Positions 24,609-33,588 of a DNA stretch of 60,885 nucleotides are shown here, one piece after another (within the stretch, counting starts at the first letter, position 1; each line of letters begins with the position of its first letter). The DNA is from Bacteroidales bacterium (lineage in GTDB: Bacteria; Bacteroidota; Bacteroidia; Bacteroidales; WCHB1-69): the NCBI GenBank assembly GCA_017651425.1, contig JAGCCZ010000052.1, positions 1-60,885 of the forward strand, written 5' to 3'. Made by a program: the position numbers and the translations under genes. The notes beneath the pieces are model-generated. The model was not told the DNA's origin, searched no databases, and saw only the letters and a program-made list of their open reading frames with translations.

Positions 24609-25328
24609 TTATTTGTTGGTGTTGACGCCCATGGCGGCGAGCATGTTACCATAGACCTTGCTGAGAGCTGCGATATTGTGGGTCAGCTTGTCCATTTCGG
24701 TCTTGTAGGTGGTGGTTTGCTCGTAGGCGTTTGCCATCTGGTTGATGGCGTTGGTGGCGCGTTTCAAGCTTTCGCTGTAAGCCATGGAGGCGTTACCGTC
24801 GGCTTCGAGGGTGGAGGCCACCTTGTCATATTTGAGGGAGAGGTTACGCACGGATTCGGCGGCCTTGGTCATGTTGCCCACAAAGGCGTCGGTGGCCACG
24901 GCGGCGTCGGAGACACCGGCGAGTTTCTTGGCGTTGTCGCCGAGGTTCTTCATGCCAACAGCCAAGCTCTCGATCAGCTCGGGACCAATCTTGGCCTCTT
25001 CGAGCATCTTGTCAAGTTGCTGGGTGGGGGTGGCACCTTTCACCTCTTTTTTTCTCTCCTTGCGTGTCGGTTCTGCATTTTCATCAGCAATAGCAAGCTC
25101 TGGATACACCAAAGCCCAGTTGTACTCCACATGTAAAGGCTCGAAAGCGGAGAAGAAGAAGATGGCGACCTCCGTGCCCATACCGATAATCAGCATGATG
25201 TTAGCGCCGGGGAGGTGAAGAATTTTGAAAAGTGCGCCGAAGATGACGACGGCAGCGCCCCAGCCATACAACTTGGCCATGATGTTCTTGTACGTGTTTG
25301 ATCTTACTAATCTGTCGATTGCATTCAT
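24609..25328 (-). CDS. gldL: T9SS motor component GldL/PorL
   Basis: A 239-residue inner-membrane protein with two N-terminal transmembrane helices (about residues 18-40 and 43-62: GWGAAVVIFGALFKILHLPG and MLIIGMGTEVAIFFFSA) and a cytoplasmic helical tail. GldL pentamers surround the GldM dimer and conduct protons; the glutamate in GMGTEVA within helix 2 is the conserved charged residue. A linker rich in Lys/Glu follows residue 85. It sits between gldK and gldM. Confidence 0.92.
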   Translation of the reverse strand: MNAIDRLVRSNTYKNIMAKLYGWGAAVVIFGALFKILHLPGANIMLIIGMGTEVAIFFFSAFEPLHVEYNWALVYPELAIADENAEPTRKERKKEVKGATPTQQLDKMLEEAKIGPELIESLAVGMKNLGDNAKKLAGVSDAAVATDAFVGNMTKAAESVRNLSLKYDKVASTLEADGNASMAYSESLKRATNAINQMANAYEQTTTYKTEMDKLTHNIAALSKVYGNMLAAMGVNTNK

Positions 25329-25385
25329 TTTAGATTAATTTAGTTTAGTTAATGATTTATTGTTAATTTTGTTATTGTCAATATT

Positions 25386-26816
25386 TTAGTAAACGTGGGA
25401 GGCGCTACGGCTGCTGTTGTCGCCACGTTGGCGGCCCATGTAAGACTGCACGTTGCGGAAGCCCACGTATGACTTACAGGTGTCCTGATACTCGAAGCAT
25501 CTTGCCGCCACGGTAGTGTAGTAGCTCACGTCCTTCCATGAACCGCCACGGATGACTTTGCGCTTCTTGGCGGGCGAGTCGTCCTTCTTGGCATAATAGA
25601 CATAGACAGGGTTCATGTCGTGGGTGAAGTTGTAAGAGGACTTGTCGTAAGCGTCCTCGCACCATTCGGCCACGTTGCCGGCCATGTCAAACAGACCCCA
25701 GTCGTTGGGATGATAGTGGGCCACGATGCTGGGATACATGTTGTCATCAGCTATGTAGTTGCCGCGTTGGGGTTTGAAGTTGCTCAGGAAGCAACCGTTC
25801 TTGTTGGTCGTGTAGGGACCGCCCCACGGGTAGGTGACCAGGTCGTTGCCGCCGCGTGCAGCCCATTCCCATTGGGCTTCGGTGGGCAGTCTGAACTCCT
25901 GCTCGTTGGCATACTCCTTGGAGGAGAGCCAGGACATGCGGAGATGGGTTCTCCAGTAAGAGAAGGCCTTGGCTTGCTTCCAGCTCACACCCACCACAGG
26001 ATAGTGGTCGAACTGCGGATGGGAGAAATAGTTCAGGATCATCTGCTCGTTATAGGAATATACGAAGTCGTGGGCCCAGCAAAGGGTATCCGGGTAGATG
26101 TTCACGACCTCGTGCTTGATGAAGCGCTGGTAACCGTTGCCCATGCTGCTGGGACGGTTGGCGTACAGACCGCCGAAATCCACGCCGTCCTTGTCGAACT
26201 CCTTGGTTGCGGCACCGAAGTTGTCCGGATCGTCGGGATCACGCCAGTTGCGATAATCATACCACCAATACTCGTAGTTGTACATGGCGACATTGGTTGT
26301 GTTGGGACGATAATGGTAGAAACGGGTGTTCACCTTGTTGTACAACGGAGAGAGTGCGGATTGAACCTCCTCGTTGTCAGAATCCCAAGGGATTTCTTCT
26401 TTCCAGTTGATGAGTTTGGGTTCTTTGAGTTCGCCCTCGTTCTCGCCCTTGGTGTATTTCTGGTAGTGGCCATACTTCTCGACATCTGTGATCTCGGCAT
26501 CACCGAGCAACACATGTGCGATGGAGTCGCGCACCCAATATACGAACTGGCGATACTCGTTGTTGGTGATCTCGGTCTCGTCCATCCAGAAGGCGTCGAG
26601 GGTCACGTTCTTGGACTGCTGGGTCTGTGCGAATGGCACATCCTGGTCGCCACCGCCCATCACATAGTGACCGGCGGGAACATAGACCATGCCATACGGG
26701 TCGAGGTCCAGGAAGTCGGGGCGGTCCTTTACGCCCACCAATTGGCCGTCACCGCCGTTTTTACAGGACACGCATACCATCAGTGCCACTGCAATTAATA
26801 TTAATACCCTTTTCAT
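25386..26816 (-). CDS. gldK: T9SS lipoprotein GldK/PorK
   Basis: A 476-residue lipoprotein; signal with Cys18 (MVCVSC). The bulk is a formylglycine-generating-enzyme (SUMF1) fold: VPAGHYVMGGGDQD, DAFWMDETEITNNEYRQFV, FRLPTEAQWEWAARGG and GNVAEWCEDAY. GldK forms the outer-membrane-associated ring with GldN. Catalysis is not expected. It follows porP by 51 bp and precedes gldL by 57 bp. Confidence 0.92.
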   Translation of the reverse strand: MKRVLILIAVALMVCVSCKNGGDGQLVGVKDRPDFLDLDPYGMVYVPAGHYVMGGGDQDVPFAQTQQSKNVTLDAFWMDETEITNNEYRQFVYWVRDSIAHVLLGDAEITDVEKYGHYQKYTKGENEGELKEPKLINWKEEIPWDSDNEEVQSALSPLYNKVNTRFYHYRPNTTNVAMYNYEYWWYDYRNWRDPDDPDNFGAATKEFDKDGVDFGGLYANRPSSMGNGYQRFIKHEVVNIYPDTLCWAHDFVYSYNEQMILNYFSHPQFDHYPVVGVSWKQAKAFSYWRTHLRMSWLSSKEYANEQEFRLPTEAQWEWAARGGNDLVTYPWGGPYTTNKNGCFLSNFKPQRGNYIADDNMYPSIVAHYHPNDWGLFDMAGNVAEWCEDAYDKSSYNFTHDMNPVYVYYAKKDDSPAKKRKVIRGGSWKDVSYYTTVAARCFEYQDTCKSYVGFRNVQSYMGRQRGDNSSRSASHVY

Positions 26817-26867
26817 TTTTATTGATTTTAATGATTATCTAAACGCGATTATTCCACTTTTATTATT

Positions 26868-27914
26868 CTAGTACCAGTTTTTGTATATGGAACGAGTGGA
26901 ACCATAGCCGGAGAAGACCTCCGGTTTGTAGATGTCAAAGCAATAGCGGACCATCACCTCCACGTCGCCGAAGCTCCTGTAGCGGCGGTATCCTAACTTG
27001 TTGGTGGTGATGCTGTATGAGACGCCGGCGTCGAGGCCCTTCAGATAGACGTTGGATGAATTATAGAAGGGACGTGCGCCGAATACCAGCGAGACGGCAT
27101 CCTGCAGACGGTAGCTCAAGCCACCCCAGTAGATGCCATTGTAGCGTGCCAGCACCATAAGGTCCCACTGGAACGTCTTGAAGTCGGTCTTGACCAAGGT
27201 CTGAGGCAGAATCTCCCAATTGGGGTTGGCGGGCACAATCCAGGTGTAGCCGCCATGGAAGTACATTTGCGGCGTGCGGGCCGGACCGTGGTCGCCGGCA
27301 ATGCGAAGTTTCTGATCCTTGTCGAAAGCGGCAGCCAGCTGCGTTACGCTCACGCCCGCATACCATTGGTCGGTCGTGTAATGCACGCCTAAACCAAAAT
27401 CAAGGTCTGTGGTGGATTCGGAAAGGTTGTCAAGCACGGGGTCGCCCTGGTCGATGGGACGGAATCCAGAAGGGTCGATTTGCTGGTTGAAGAAAGAAAT
27501 CTGCGCTCCTATGCCCATGTGTCCGCCTCCTATGCGCAATTTGTACGAATATCCTAACTTCACTCCGATGCTTTTGTAATAGCCGATTTGATCGCTGATC
27601 AAGGAAAGGCCGATGGAACCGTGCAGTTTTTTAAGATAGGACTCAATGTTGAGCAGGAAGTCCTGAGGCGCCGTCTTGTCCTTGGATATGGAATCGCCTG
27701 CGCCATTATACACATCACGCCACGCCAAGGATTTGTTGTTGTACAAGAACGTAAAACATAACGTATTGCTCTGCTCACCTATGCCACCTGCATTATAATA
27801 GGAAGTTGCCCAAGGAAAAAGCGTAAATTGCGCATCGTCTTGAGCTAAGCCGGAAACGTGAAATGCCATCGCTACCAGCATGAAAACACCTATCTTTTTC
27901 GCCCGATTCATCAT
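26868..27914 (-). CDS. porP: PorP/SprF-family T9SS outer-membrane protein
   Basis: A 348-residue outer-membrane beta-barrel with signal peptide (cleaved near GLAQ, about residue 24). Family features are QFTLFPWATSYYNAGGIG at the start of the mature protein and a C-terminal barrel ending in aromatic strands (VMVRYCFDIYKPEVF). PorP/SprF proteins partner with SprA or act as anchors for secreted adhesins. It is first in the T9SS core operon. The 5' leader to the predicted promoter at 28067-28074 is about 150 nt, which is long, but I see no recognisable riboswitch in it. Confidence 0.88.
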   Translation of the reverse strand: MMNRAKKIGVFMLVAMAFHVSGLAQDDAQFTLFPWATSYYNAGGIGEQSNTLCFTFLYNNKSLAWRDVYNGAGDSISKDKTAPQDFLLNIESYLKKLHGSIGLSLISDQIGYYKSIGVKLGYSYKLRIGGGHMGIGAQISFFNQQIDPSGFRPIDQGDPVLDNLSESTTDLDFGLGVHYTTDQWYAGVSVTQLAAAFDKDQKLRIAGDHGPARTPQMYFHGGYTWIVPANPNWEILPQTLVKTDFKTFQWDLMVLARYNGIYWGGLSYRLQDAVSLVFGARPFYNSSNVYLKGLDAGVSYSITTNKLGYRRYRSFGDVEVMVRYCFDIYKPEVFSGYGSTRSIYKNWY

Positions 27915-28066
27915 CTTTCGTTGGTTTTGGTTTTTACAATATTCATTTGTGGTTGAATACGTTATGTAGATTTTAGCGGGTTTATACTATTGTCATCAAA
28001 CATCTTTTTACATCACATCCCCAAAAAAGTTACAGAACGCAATTAACCTTATAATTTTTCAAGCGA

Positions 28067-28074
28067 CAAAAATA
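28067..28074 (-). promoter_or_regulatory. Promoter -7 box of the T9SS operon (TATTTTTG)
   Basis: Minus strand TATTTTTG in a highly AT-rich region, with TTG-containing sequence about 20 nt upstream. It would start transcription about 145 nt before porP. Confidence 0.55.
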
Positions 28075-28151
28075 CGATATTTTTTTTATCCAACAACGTT
28101 ATGTTGAAAAAAAAAACCAACACATTTTAAACTTCCGAAAAATCACTATGA

Positions 28152-31100
28152 TCAGAACTGGGCTTTCAAGGTTATGCCGCCGGTGTGGATGGCCTTGTGC
28201 CCTTGCGAGACACGTCCGTCATATTGGGCGGAAAGATGCAGATACTCGGTCAGCGCCAGCTGGCAGCCGAGTGACCAGACCACGTTGTGGCCCAACGCCA
28301 AGCCTTCCAACATCTGATAGGCTGCTGCCGCATTGTCGGGCGACTGCCCCCCGACGGCCACATAGCGGACCGATACGGTGGCCACTCCGCGGCGCACTAT
28401 TTTGTAGTTGAACATGGCGTTTGCGTTGTGAACGCGTATGTGTCCGCCGCCCGCAATGCCTCGCTTGTCCCCGTACAGGTAGCCGAGCTCCGTCACATAC
28501 TTGTCCTGCAGCCGCAGCTGCACCTTTCCCCCGGTTTCGTGACGCTCGATTACATAATTGCGCATGGTGAGGAAATCGGACCTGTTCTCCTGAATGCCAT
28601 GCAGGTAGCTCGCCTCTAAGGAAACAATCCCCTTCAGGTTGCTTTTGAGCACTACTTGCTGCGATTCGTTCCCGGCCTGCTCAAAGCCGTAATACATCAG
28701 ACTCTTGTTCTGCGACTTCTGCACCACAAAGTCGAAGGCGAACTTCGACGTGCTGTTGTTGAATGAGAAGGTGTTGTTGAGATTCATGGTCCGGCCCAGC
28801 AGATTGGTGTCCGCCAAGTTGGCGTAGAACGGGTTGAAGTTGGGCTTTACATGGCGCAGCTGTGTGCGGAAACTTGCCACGTCGGAGAACCGGGCCAGGA
28901 AACGGCGAAAGCCTTTTTTGCTGCTCCAAACGGCCGCCGGACGCAGCTGGATGCTCTGTGTGAAGGCGTTGCTGTAGGCGTTCACATAGTCGTTCCCCGT
29001 GAGCCATACCTTCACATAGTTGGCCTCGTCTTGGAAGGCCGCCACCTCGAACTCGTCCATCTCCTCGACCCCGTTGCCGTTATAGTCGTGCCACACATGG
29101 GTGCCTTGTCCCGTCGCAACCTTCAGGAAAGTGAACGTTTTTTTCTGCTCCATGCAGCTTCCCGCCTCGTAGTAGGTGTTCCACAATAGTACGTTGTGGA
29201 AAAAACGCCCCGTGTATTCCATGTTCCCCACGAAATAGTGCTCACGCCCTTTCTCCGGGACGATATGTTGCATCTTTTGCGTCCTGTAGGTGGCTTGGAC
29301 GGCGAAATGCTGGTTCTTAATCCTGTCGAATTGAAAAAGCGCGTTGGCCTCCTGAATGGTTTGCCGCAGCTGAAGACCATTGGTGTCCGGCGCAAATTCG
29401 ATTCGGTTTTTGTAAGAAATATTGTATTTATATAATGATGGTGCCCCGTTTTTGACATATAGTAATAACTCATTGAAAGCGTAGCTGTTGGACCGAACCG
29501 TGTCGGTTGTTGCATCCCGAAAGAGATTGCGTTCCAACAAGTCTGTCACCCCTATCTCCACTTTTTTGAACCGGTAGGCGAGTCTTGCATCGGTGGTGAG
29601 AAAGCGGCTGCGCTGCAAGCTGTCTGTTGTCGTCAGGAAGGCGGCCTGGGCATTGAGGTGCAGCCGCCCGACGGTGCCTTGCGTCACAAGCTCCTGCCGT
29701 AGTGCGGAAAGGTTCCCGAAACGGGTGAACCAGTTCAGGTCGTAGCGCAGGAGGGCGTTTTTGCTCTTTTCAAAGCCCCAAAGGGCGTGCAGCATCTGTT
29801 CCGAGTGAAGGTTTGAGTGGTCGCCCTCAAGGTTGTAGGTGCGGGCGAATTCCACGTCGCGGAAACTCTCCACGGCTTGGAAGTTCTTGTGGATGAATTG
29901 CCACTCCACACCGCCAAAGAAATCCCATCGCGTGCTGTCAGGGGCGTTTCTGCCGAGCTTTTGGCGATGGTTGAATGTTAGGGAGCTTGCAAAGCCCACG
30001 TTGTCCCGGTCGTCTTGTCGGGAGAAGAGGTTCAGGTCGTGTTCCGAGAGGGCCACTTCGCCTCGTAGCAGCGTGGTGGGGCGGATCTGGTACTTCGCCT
30101 GCAATGTGGTCATCTGCGTGCGTTGGGGCGTGCTTAGCAGCAAGACGGGGTTGTAGTCGCCCTGCAGCTCGCCGTTCACGGGTGCCACCCAGCTGAAAAC
30201 CCTGCCGTTGGCGGCGCTGCGCAGCAAGACGTAGGAGCCCTTGCCCGGCCCCATGTAGGTGAAGCTTACGCTGTAGAGCTGACGGTCGCGGTCTGTGGAA
30301 TATTCGTAAACATTGTGATAGGTGATGCCGTCCACCAAGGTGTCTTTTCGGCAATACAGCACCCTGTCTTCGGAAAACGCGGTGGAATCCGCCTGCTCAT
30401 AATAGGCATTCTGCCAGTTGTCGCCGATCAGTGACAGGAAACGCATCTGGTCTTGGTTCAATTCGGGTTGCACGGACTGATTCCTCAAGTCTTGTTCGCA
30501 ATAATAATTCACGTTGAGTTGCAGATTCTTACGCTTGCCCAAGAGCAGTTCGTTGTAAGAGAAAAGGCCCATTCGGGTGAAATGCCTGTTCGTGTATTCG
30601 AATTCCACGAACACTCTTTTTTCCGCTGACATCATCCGGGCCGGGGTGAACGTGATCTCCGCTGTGTTGTAGTCCATCACATAGTCGTTCTCCTGCCCTC
30701 TGACAAGCAGCACGCCGTCGATATAGACACGTTCCGAGCCCGCAATGATGACGATGCCGGTTTCGCCCTGCGCGCCATACAGCTTGTAGGGGCCCTGCAT
30801 GCCATTCTGTATGGGGAGTTTTTGCCGTGCAAAGCTGCCCTTGGCCACGCCGCCGCCTAACGAGTGGCTGCCTTGCATTTTTTCCGCCGCTGTATAACGC
30901 ACGGATGCGTCCATGCCCAAAAGGTTTCTCGAGACTGACAGAAAGTCGGAAACGGGCGATTGGATGCAAATGTCGCCGGCGTTTATTCGTGCCACATCCT
31001 TATAATATAATGTAATAAATACATTATTAATGTCCGACAGGTAGCGCGTGTTGCCTTCGGGTTGGATGGGGATGTTCTTGTCGGAGATGGAGGCCATGAT

Positions 31101-31610
31101 TCGGAAATCGTCGGAGAGATTGCCTGCAATCTGCAGATTGAGGGAAGAATTGAGCACAGGGTCCTGGTTGTTGCCGATGGTGATCCCGCGTGACACATGC
31201 CCCGATGTGGAGAGCTGTGCGTCGTCGTATAGCTCGACAGGGGTTTGGGAACTTGCGGCGACGGGGATCAGACGTCCGCCCGAGCCTTCTATTTGTGAGA
31301 GCGGACGGTGGCGGAGCGGGGCGGAGAAGTCCAGACGATAGACTGTGTACTGGCATACCAGAGTGCGGCCAAGCAGGGTGGAGTCGCAAAGGTAGAGTTT
31401 GGCGGCGATGGGGTCGATCCGGTACTGCGAGGTGTCCACGTCCACTATGGAAAAGGAGTTGGGGACGATGGAGAGCGTGTCTATCTTGAGGATGAAAGCA
31501 TCAGCCACACAGCTTTTGACACGAGGCTCCCCGACAAATTGCGGGAATGCCTTGTGTGTTGACAGTAAGGCTGTTGCAAGCATCAAGACCTTGAGTAGCC
31601 GTATTCTCAT
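28152..31610 (-). CDS. Large outer-membrane beta-barrel protein, uncharacterised family
   Basis: A 1152-residue protein with a signal peptide (residues 1-23). Residues 140-215 hold the best motif: SRGITIGNNQDPVLNSSLNL, then SDKNIPIQPEGNTRYL and VFITLYYKDVARINAGD, which recall the opening of SprA-type giant barrels. Near residue 285 is GSERVYIDGVLLVRGQENDY, followed by DYNTAEITFTPAR. From about 330 to the end the pattern is alternating aromatic beta-strands, ending in TGGITLKAQF, a typical barrel terminus. It is much shorter than SprA (over 2,000). Homologues of this size occur across Bacteroidota without known function. It stands directly upstream of the T9SS operon on the same strand, 237 bp away. 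Confidence 0.6.
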   Translation of the reverse strand: MRIRLLKVLMLATALLSTHKAFPQFVGEPRVKSCVADAFILKIDTLSIVPNSFSIVDVDTSQYRIDPIAAKLYLCDSTLLGRTLVCQYTVYRLDFSAPLRHRPLSQIEGSGGRLIPVAASSQTPVELYDDAQLSTSGHVSRGITIGNNQDPVLNSSLNLQIAGNLSDDFRIMASISDKNIPIQPEGNTRYLSDINNVFITLYYKDVARINAGDICIQSPVSDFLSVSRNLLGMDASVRYTAAEKMQGSHSLGGGVAKGSFARQKLPIQNGMQGPYKLYGAQGETGIVIIAGSERVYIDGVLLVRGQENDYVMDYNTAEITFTPARMMSAEKRVFVEFEYTNRHFTRMGLFSYNELLLGKRKNLQLNVNYYCEQDLRNQSVQPELNQDQMRFLSLIGDNWQNAYYEQADSTAFSEDRVLYCRKDTLVDGITYHNVYEYSTDRDRQLYSVSFTYMGPGKGSYVLLRSAANGRVFSWVAPVNGELQGDYNPVLLLSTPQRTQMTTLQAKYQIRPTTLLRGEVALSEHDLNLFSRQDDRDNVGFASSLTFNHRQKLGRNAPDSTRWDFFGGVEWQFIHKNFQAVESFRDVEFARTYNLEGDHSNLHSEQMLHALWGFEKSKNALLRYDLNWFTRFGNLSALRQELVTQGTVGRLHLNAQAAFLTTTDSLQRSRFLTTDARLAYRFKKVEIGVTDLLERNLFRDATTDTVRSNSYAFNELLLYVKNGAPSLYKYNISYKNRIEFAPDTNGLQLRQTIQEANALFQFDRIKNQHFAVQATYRTQKMQHIVPEKGREHYFVGNMEYTGRFFHNVLLWNTYYEAGSCMEQKKTFTFLKVATGQGTHVWHDYNGNGVEEMDEFEVAAFQDEANYVKVWLTGNDYVNAYSNAFTQSIQLRPAAVWSSKKGFRRFLARFSDVASFRTQLRHVKPNFNPFYANLADTNLLGRTMNLNNTFSFNNSTSKFAFDFVVQKSQNKSLMYYGFEQAGNESQQVVLKSNLKGIVSLEASYLHGIQENRSDFLTMRNYVIERHETGGKVQLRLQDKYVTELGYLYGDKRGIAGGGHIRVHNANAMFNYKIVRRGVATVSVRYVAVGGQSPDNAAAAYQMLEGLALGHNVVWSLGCQLALTEYLHLSAQYDGRVSQGHKAIHTGGITLKAQF

Positions 31611-31675
31611 CCGCGAAAGGACAGGTTGTTTAAAATAAAAAGGATTATTTAATAACAGTCATTTGGCAAATTTCG

Positions 31676-31683
31676 TATCTTTG
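31676..31683 (+). promoter_or_regulatory. Promoter -7 box (TATCTTTG) before transketolase gene
   Basis: TATCTTTG, 20 nt before the ATG at 31703. The 92-nt gap is shared with the divergent barrel-protein gene. Confidence 0.55.
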
Positions 31684-31702
31684 CGCGCAAAATTTTTACA
31701 CT

Positions 31703-32653
31703 ATGGAAAATATAGAGAGCATCGTATTAAAAGATACTCGTTCCGGTTTCGGAGCGGGTTTGGTGGAGGCCGGCCAGCGTAATCCTAACGTCTTCGCCCT
31801 CACGGGAGATGTCACGGGCAGCGTCAAGATGGGGGATTTCAAGGCCGTATTCCCGGATCGTTTCATCCAAGTGGGCATAGCCGAGGCCAACATGATAGGC
31901 ATTTCGGCAGGCTTGGCATTGAGCGGCAAGGTCCCTTTTGCCGCCGCCTTCGCGGGCTTCATTTCCGGACGTGTATATGACCAGATCCGCATGACGGTGG
32001 CCTATTCCAACCTCAATGTCAAGATCTGTGCGTCCCATGCCGGCCTTACCGTCGGCGAGGATGGTGCCACCCATGAGATGATGGAGGATCTTGGATTGAT
32101 GAGGATGCTGCCCAACATGGTTGTCATCAACCCGTGCGACTACAACCAGACCAAGATGGCCACGCTGGCCGCCGCAGAGTATGTCGGTCCGGTCTATTTG
32201 CGTTTCGGCCGTCCCGCTGTGCCCAACTTCATGCCGGAAGAGCCTTTCGTGATCGGCAAGGCCATTCTCCTGAACGAAGGCACGGATGTCACCATTTTCG
32301 CCACCGGACACATGGTCTATCCGGCTGTGCAGTCTGCGCGCATCCTGGCCGAGCAGGGCTTTTCTGTGGAGGTTATCGACATTGCCACCATCAAGCCCCT
32401 GGACGAGGCTGCCGTGCTGGAGAGTGTCAACAGGACCCGTTGCGCCGTGACGGCCGAAGAGCATCTGATGAACGGCGGCCTCGGCGACTCCATCTGCCAG
32501 CTGCTGGCCCGCAAGTTGCCTGTCCCCGTTGAAATGGTCGCCGTGGATGACAAGTTTGGCGAAAGCGGCACCCCCGATGAATTGTTGAAAGAGTACGGCT
32601 TGGACACACAGCACATCATGGATGCTTGTAAAAAAGCCATTGCCCGCAAATAA
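31703..32653 (+). CDS. Transketolase C-terminal subunit (split transketolase)
   Basis: A 316-residue protein covering the pyrimidine-binding and C-terminal domains of transketolase: DVTGSVKMGDF, GIAEANMIGISAGLAL (with the catalytic Glu), ASHAGLTVGEDGATHEMMED, and AVTAEEHLMNGGLGD. In split systems a separate N-terminal subunit supplies the diphosphate-binding domain, and the two genes are normally adjacent, N then C. Here the upstream gene is a divergent barrel protein, so the N-half must lie elsewhere or the protein has another partner. It would act in the non-oxidative pentose phosphate pathway. It is followed 8 bp later by the sigma factor gene. Confidence 0.88.
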   Translation: MENIESIVLKDTRSGFGAGLVEAGQRNPNVFALTGDVTGSVKMGDFKAVFPDRFIQVGIAEANMIGISAGLALSGKVPFAAAFAGFISGRVYDQIRMTVAYSNLNVKICASHAGLTVGEDGATHEMMEDLGLMRMLPNMVVINPCDYNQTKMATLAAAEYVGPVYLRFGRPAVPNFMPEEPFVIGKAILLNEGTDVTIFATGHMVYPAVQSARILAEQGFSVEVIDIATIKPLDEAAVLESVNRTRCAVTAEEHLMNGGLGDSICQLLARKLPVPVEMVAVDDKFGESGTPDELLKEYGLDTQHIMDACKKAIARK

Positions 32654-32661
32654 GAACTACA

Positions 32662-33219
32662 ATGCCCGAACCCACCGACGAGTTCATTCTTGCCTTATTC
32701 GCAAACAAGAAGACCAAAGAGCAGGCCTTCGAGTTGCTGCTGAAAAAATATCAGCGGGTCATCTACTATAATGCCCGCCGTATCGTCACCCTGCACGAGG
32801 ATGCCAACGATGTGACCCAAAATGTCTGCATCAAAATCTGGAGGCATCTCGATAATTTCAGGGGCGACTCCAGCCTCAAGACCTGGATCACCAAGGTTAG
32901 CGTCAACGAGGCGCTGACCTATGTTGAAAAGAAGAAGAAGCTGCTGAACCTCTCCGACGACAGCTATACCGATTTCATGGTGGTCTCCCAGCCGGAGACA
33001 AACTTCATCTCACCGAACGAAATCGAGCATTTGCTGCAGGAGGCCATACTCAGGCTCCCGCCCAAGCAGCGCGCCGTCTTCACCATGCGCTATTACGACG
33101 AGACCCCCTACGCCGAGATGTCCAAGATTTTCGACACCTCCGAAAGCGCCCTGAAGGCCTCGTATCACTTCGCCATGGAAAAAATCAAAAAAAATTTGTC
33201 GGAGCATTTAACCTTTTAG
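32662..33219 (+). CDS. ECF-type RNA polymerase sigma factor
   Basis: A 185-residue sigma-70 family member. Region 2 is at about residues 24-90 (LKKYQRVIYYNARRI, DANDVTQNVCIKIWRHLDNF, SSLKTWITKVSVNEAL), region 4 at about 118-175 (EAILRLPPKQRAVFTMRYYDETPYAEMSKIF, partly quoted, then SALKASYHFAMEKIKK). It lacks a C-terminal extension. The next two genes encode a small membrane protein and a CpxP/Spy-like periplasmic protein, so this is likely an extracytoplasmic stress regulator. Its proximity to transketolase (8 bp) suggests shared transcription. Confidence 0.9.
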   Translation: MPEPTDEFILALFANKKTKEQAFELLLKKYQRVIYYNARRIVTLHEDANDVTQNVCIKIWRHLDNFRGDSSLKTWITKVSVNEALTYVEKKKKLLNLSDDSYTDFMVVSQPETNFISPNEIEHLLQEAILRLPPKQRAVFTMRYYDETPYAEMSKIFDTSESALKASYHFAMEKIKKNLSEHLTF

Positions 33220-33260
33220 ACATTCATGTGTCTTGCTAATGTTTCATTTTTCTCATTACT

Positions 33261-33575
33261 ATGATTGACATTGAAAAAATAGAGCGAAACGAGCATTACG
33301 ACGTGCCGGAAGGTTATTTTGACCAATTGCCGTCCCGGATGTTGGATACCATCCGGAAAGAGAGGGCGACACGGCGCAACGTGTTTTTCCTTTCCGTCGC
33401 CGCCGTGGCACTGCTGGCCATAGCAAGCACGTTGTTTCTCAATTTCAAGAAACAAGAACAAGAGAACCAAAGGCAGATTGTCATCGAGGCCGCTCAGGAT
33501 GAAAAGGAGTTGGAGGAACAGATGATCGACTACTACAACACCGAACTGGCCCAGATGGATTATTACAATTTTTAA
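33261..33575 (+). CDS. Small single-pass membrane protein, candidate anti-sigma factor
   Basis: A 104-residue protein. Residues 1-40 are charged and contain HYDVPEGYFDQLPSRMLDTI, a motif that recurs in small proteins encoded after ECF sigma factors in Bacteroidota. One transmembrane helix follows (about 41-62, VFFLSVAAVALLAIASTLFL), then an acidic periplasmic tail. The layout resembles short anti-sigma factors such as CnrY: a cytosolic sigma-binding N-terminus, one helix and a sensor-binding tail. No zinc-binding anti-sigma domain is present. Function is inferred from context. Confidence 0.6.
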   Translation: MIDIEKIERNEHYDVPEGYFDQLPSRMLDTIRKERATRRNVFFLSVAAVALLAIASTLFLNFKKQEQENQRQIVIEAAQDEKELEEQMIDYYNTELAQMDYYNF

Positions 33576-33588
33576 AACAAAAACCGCT

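Noticed and set aside
25620..26798. Long plus-strand open frame opposite gldK
   Set aside because: Antisense shadow; gldK is intact and in operon context.
27915..28066. Riboswitch in the porP leader
   Set aside because: The leader is long but AT-rich and lacks any motif or stem arrangement I recognise.
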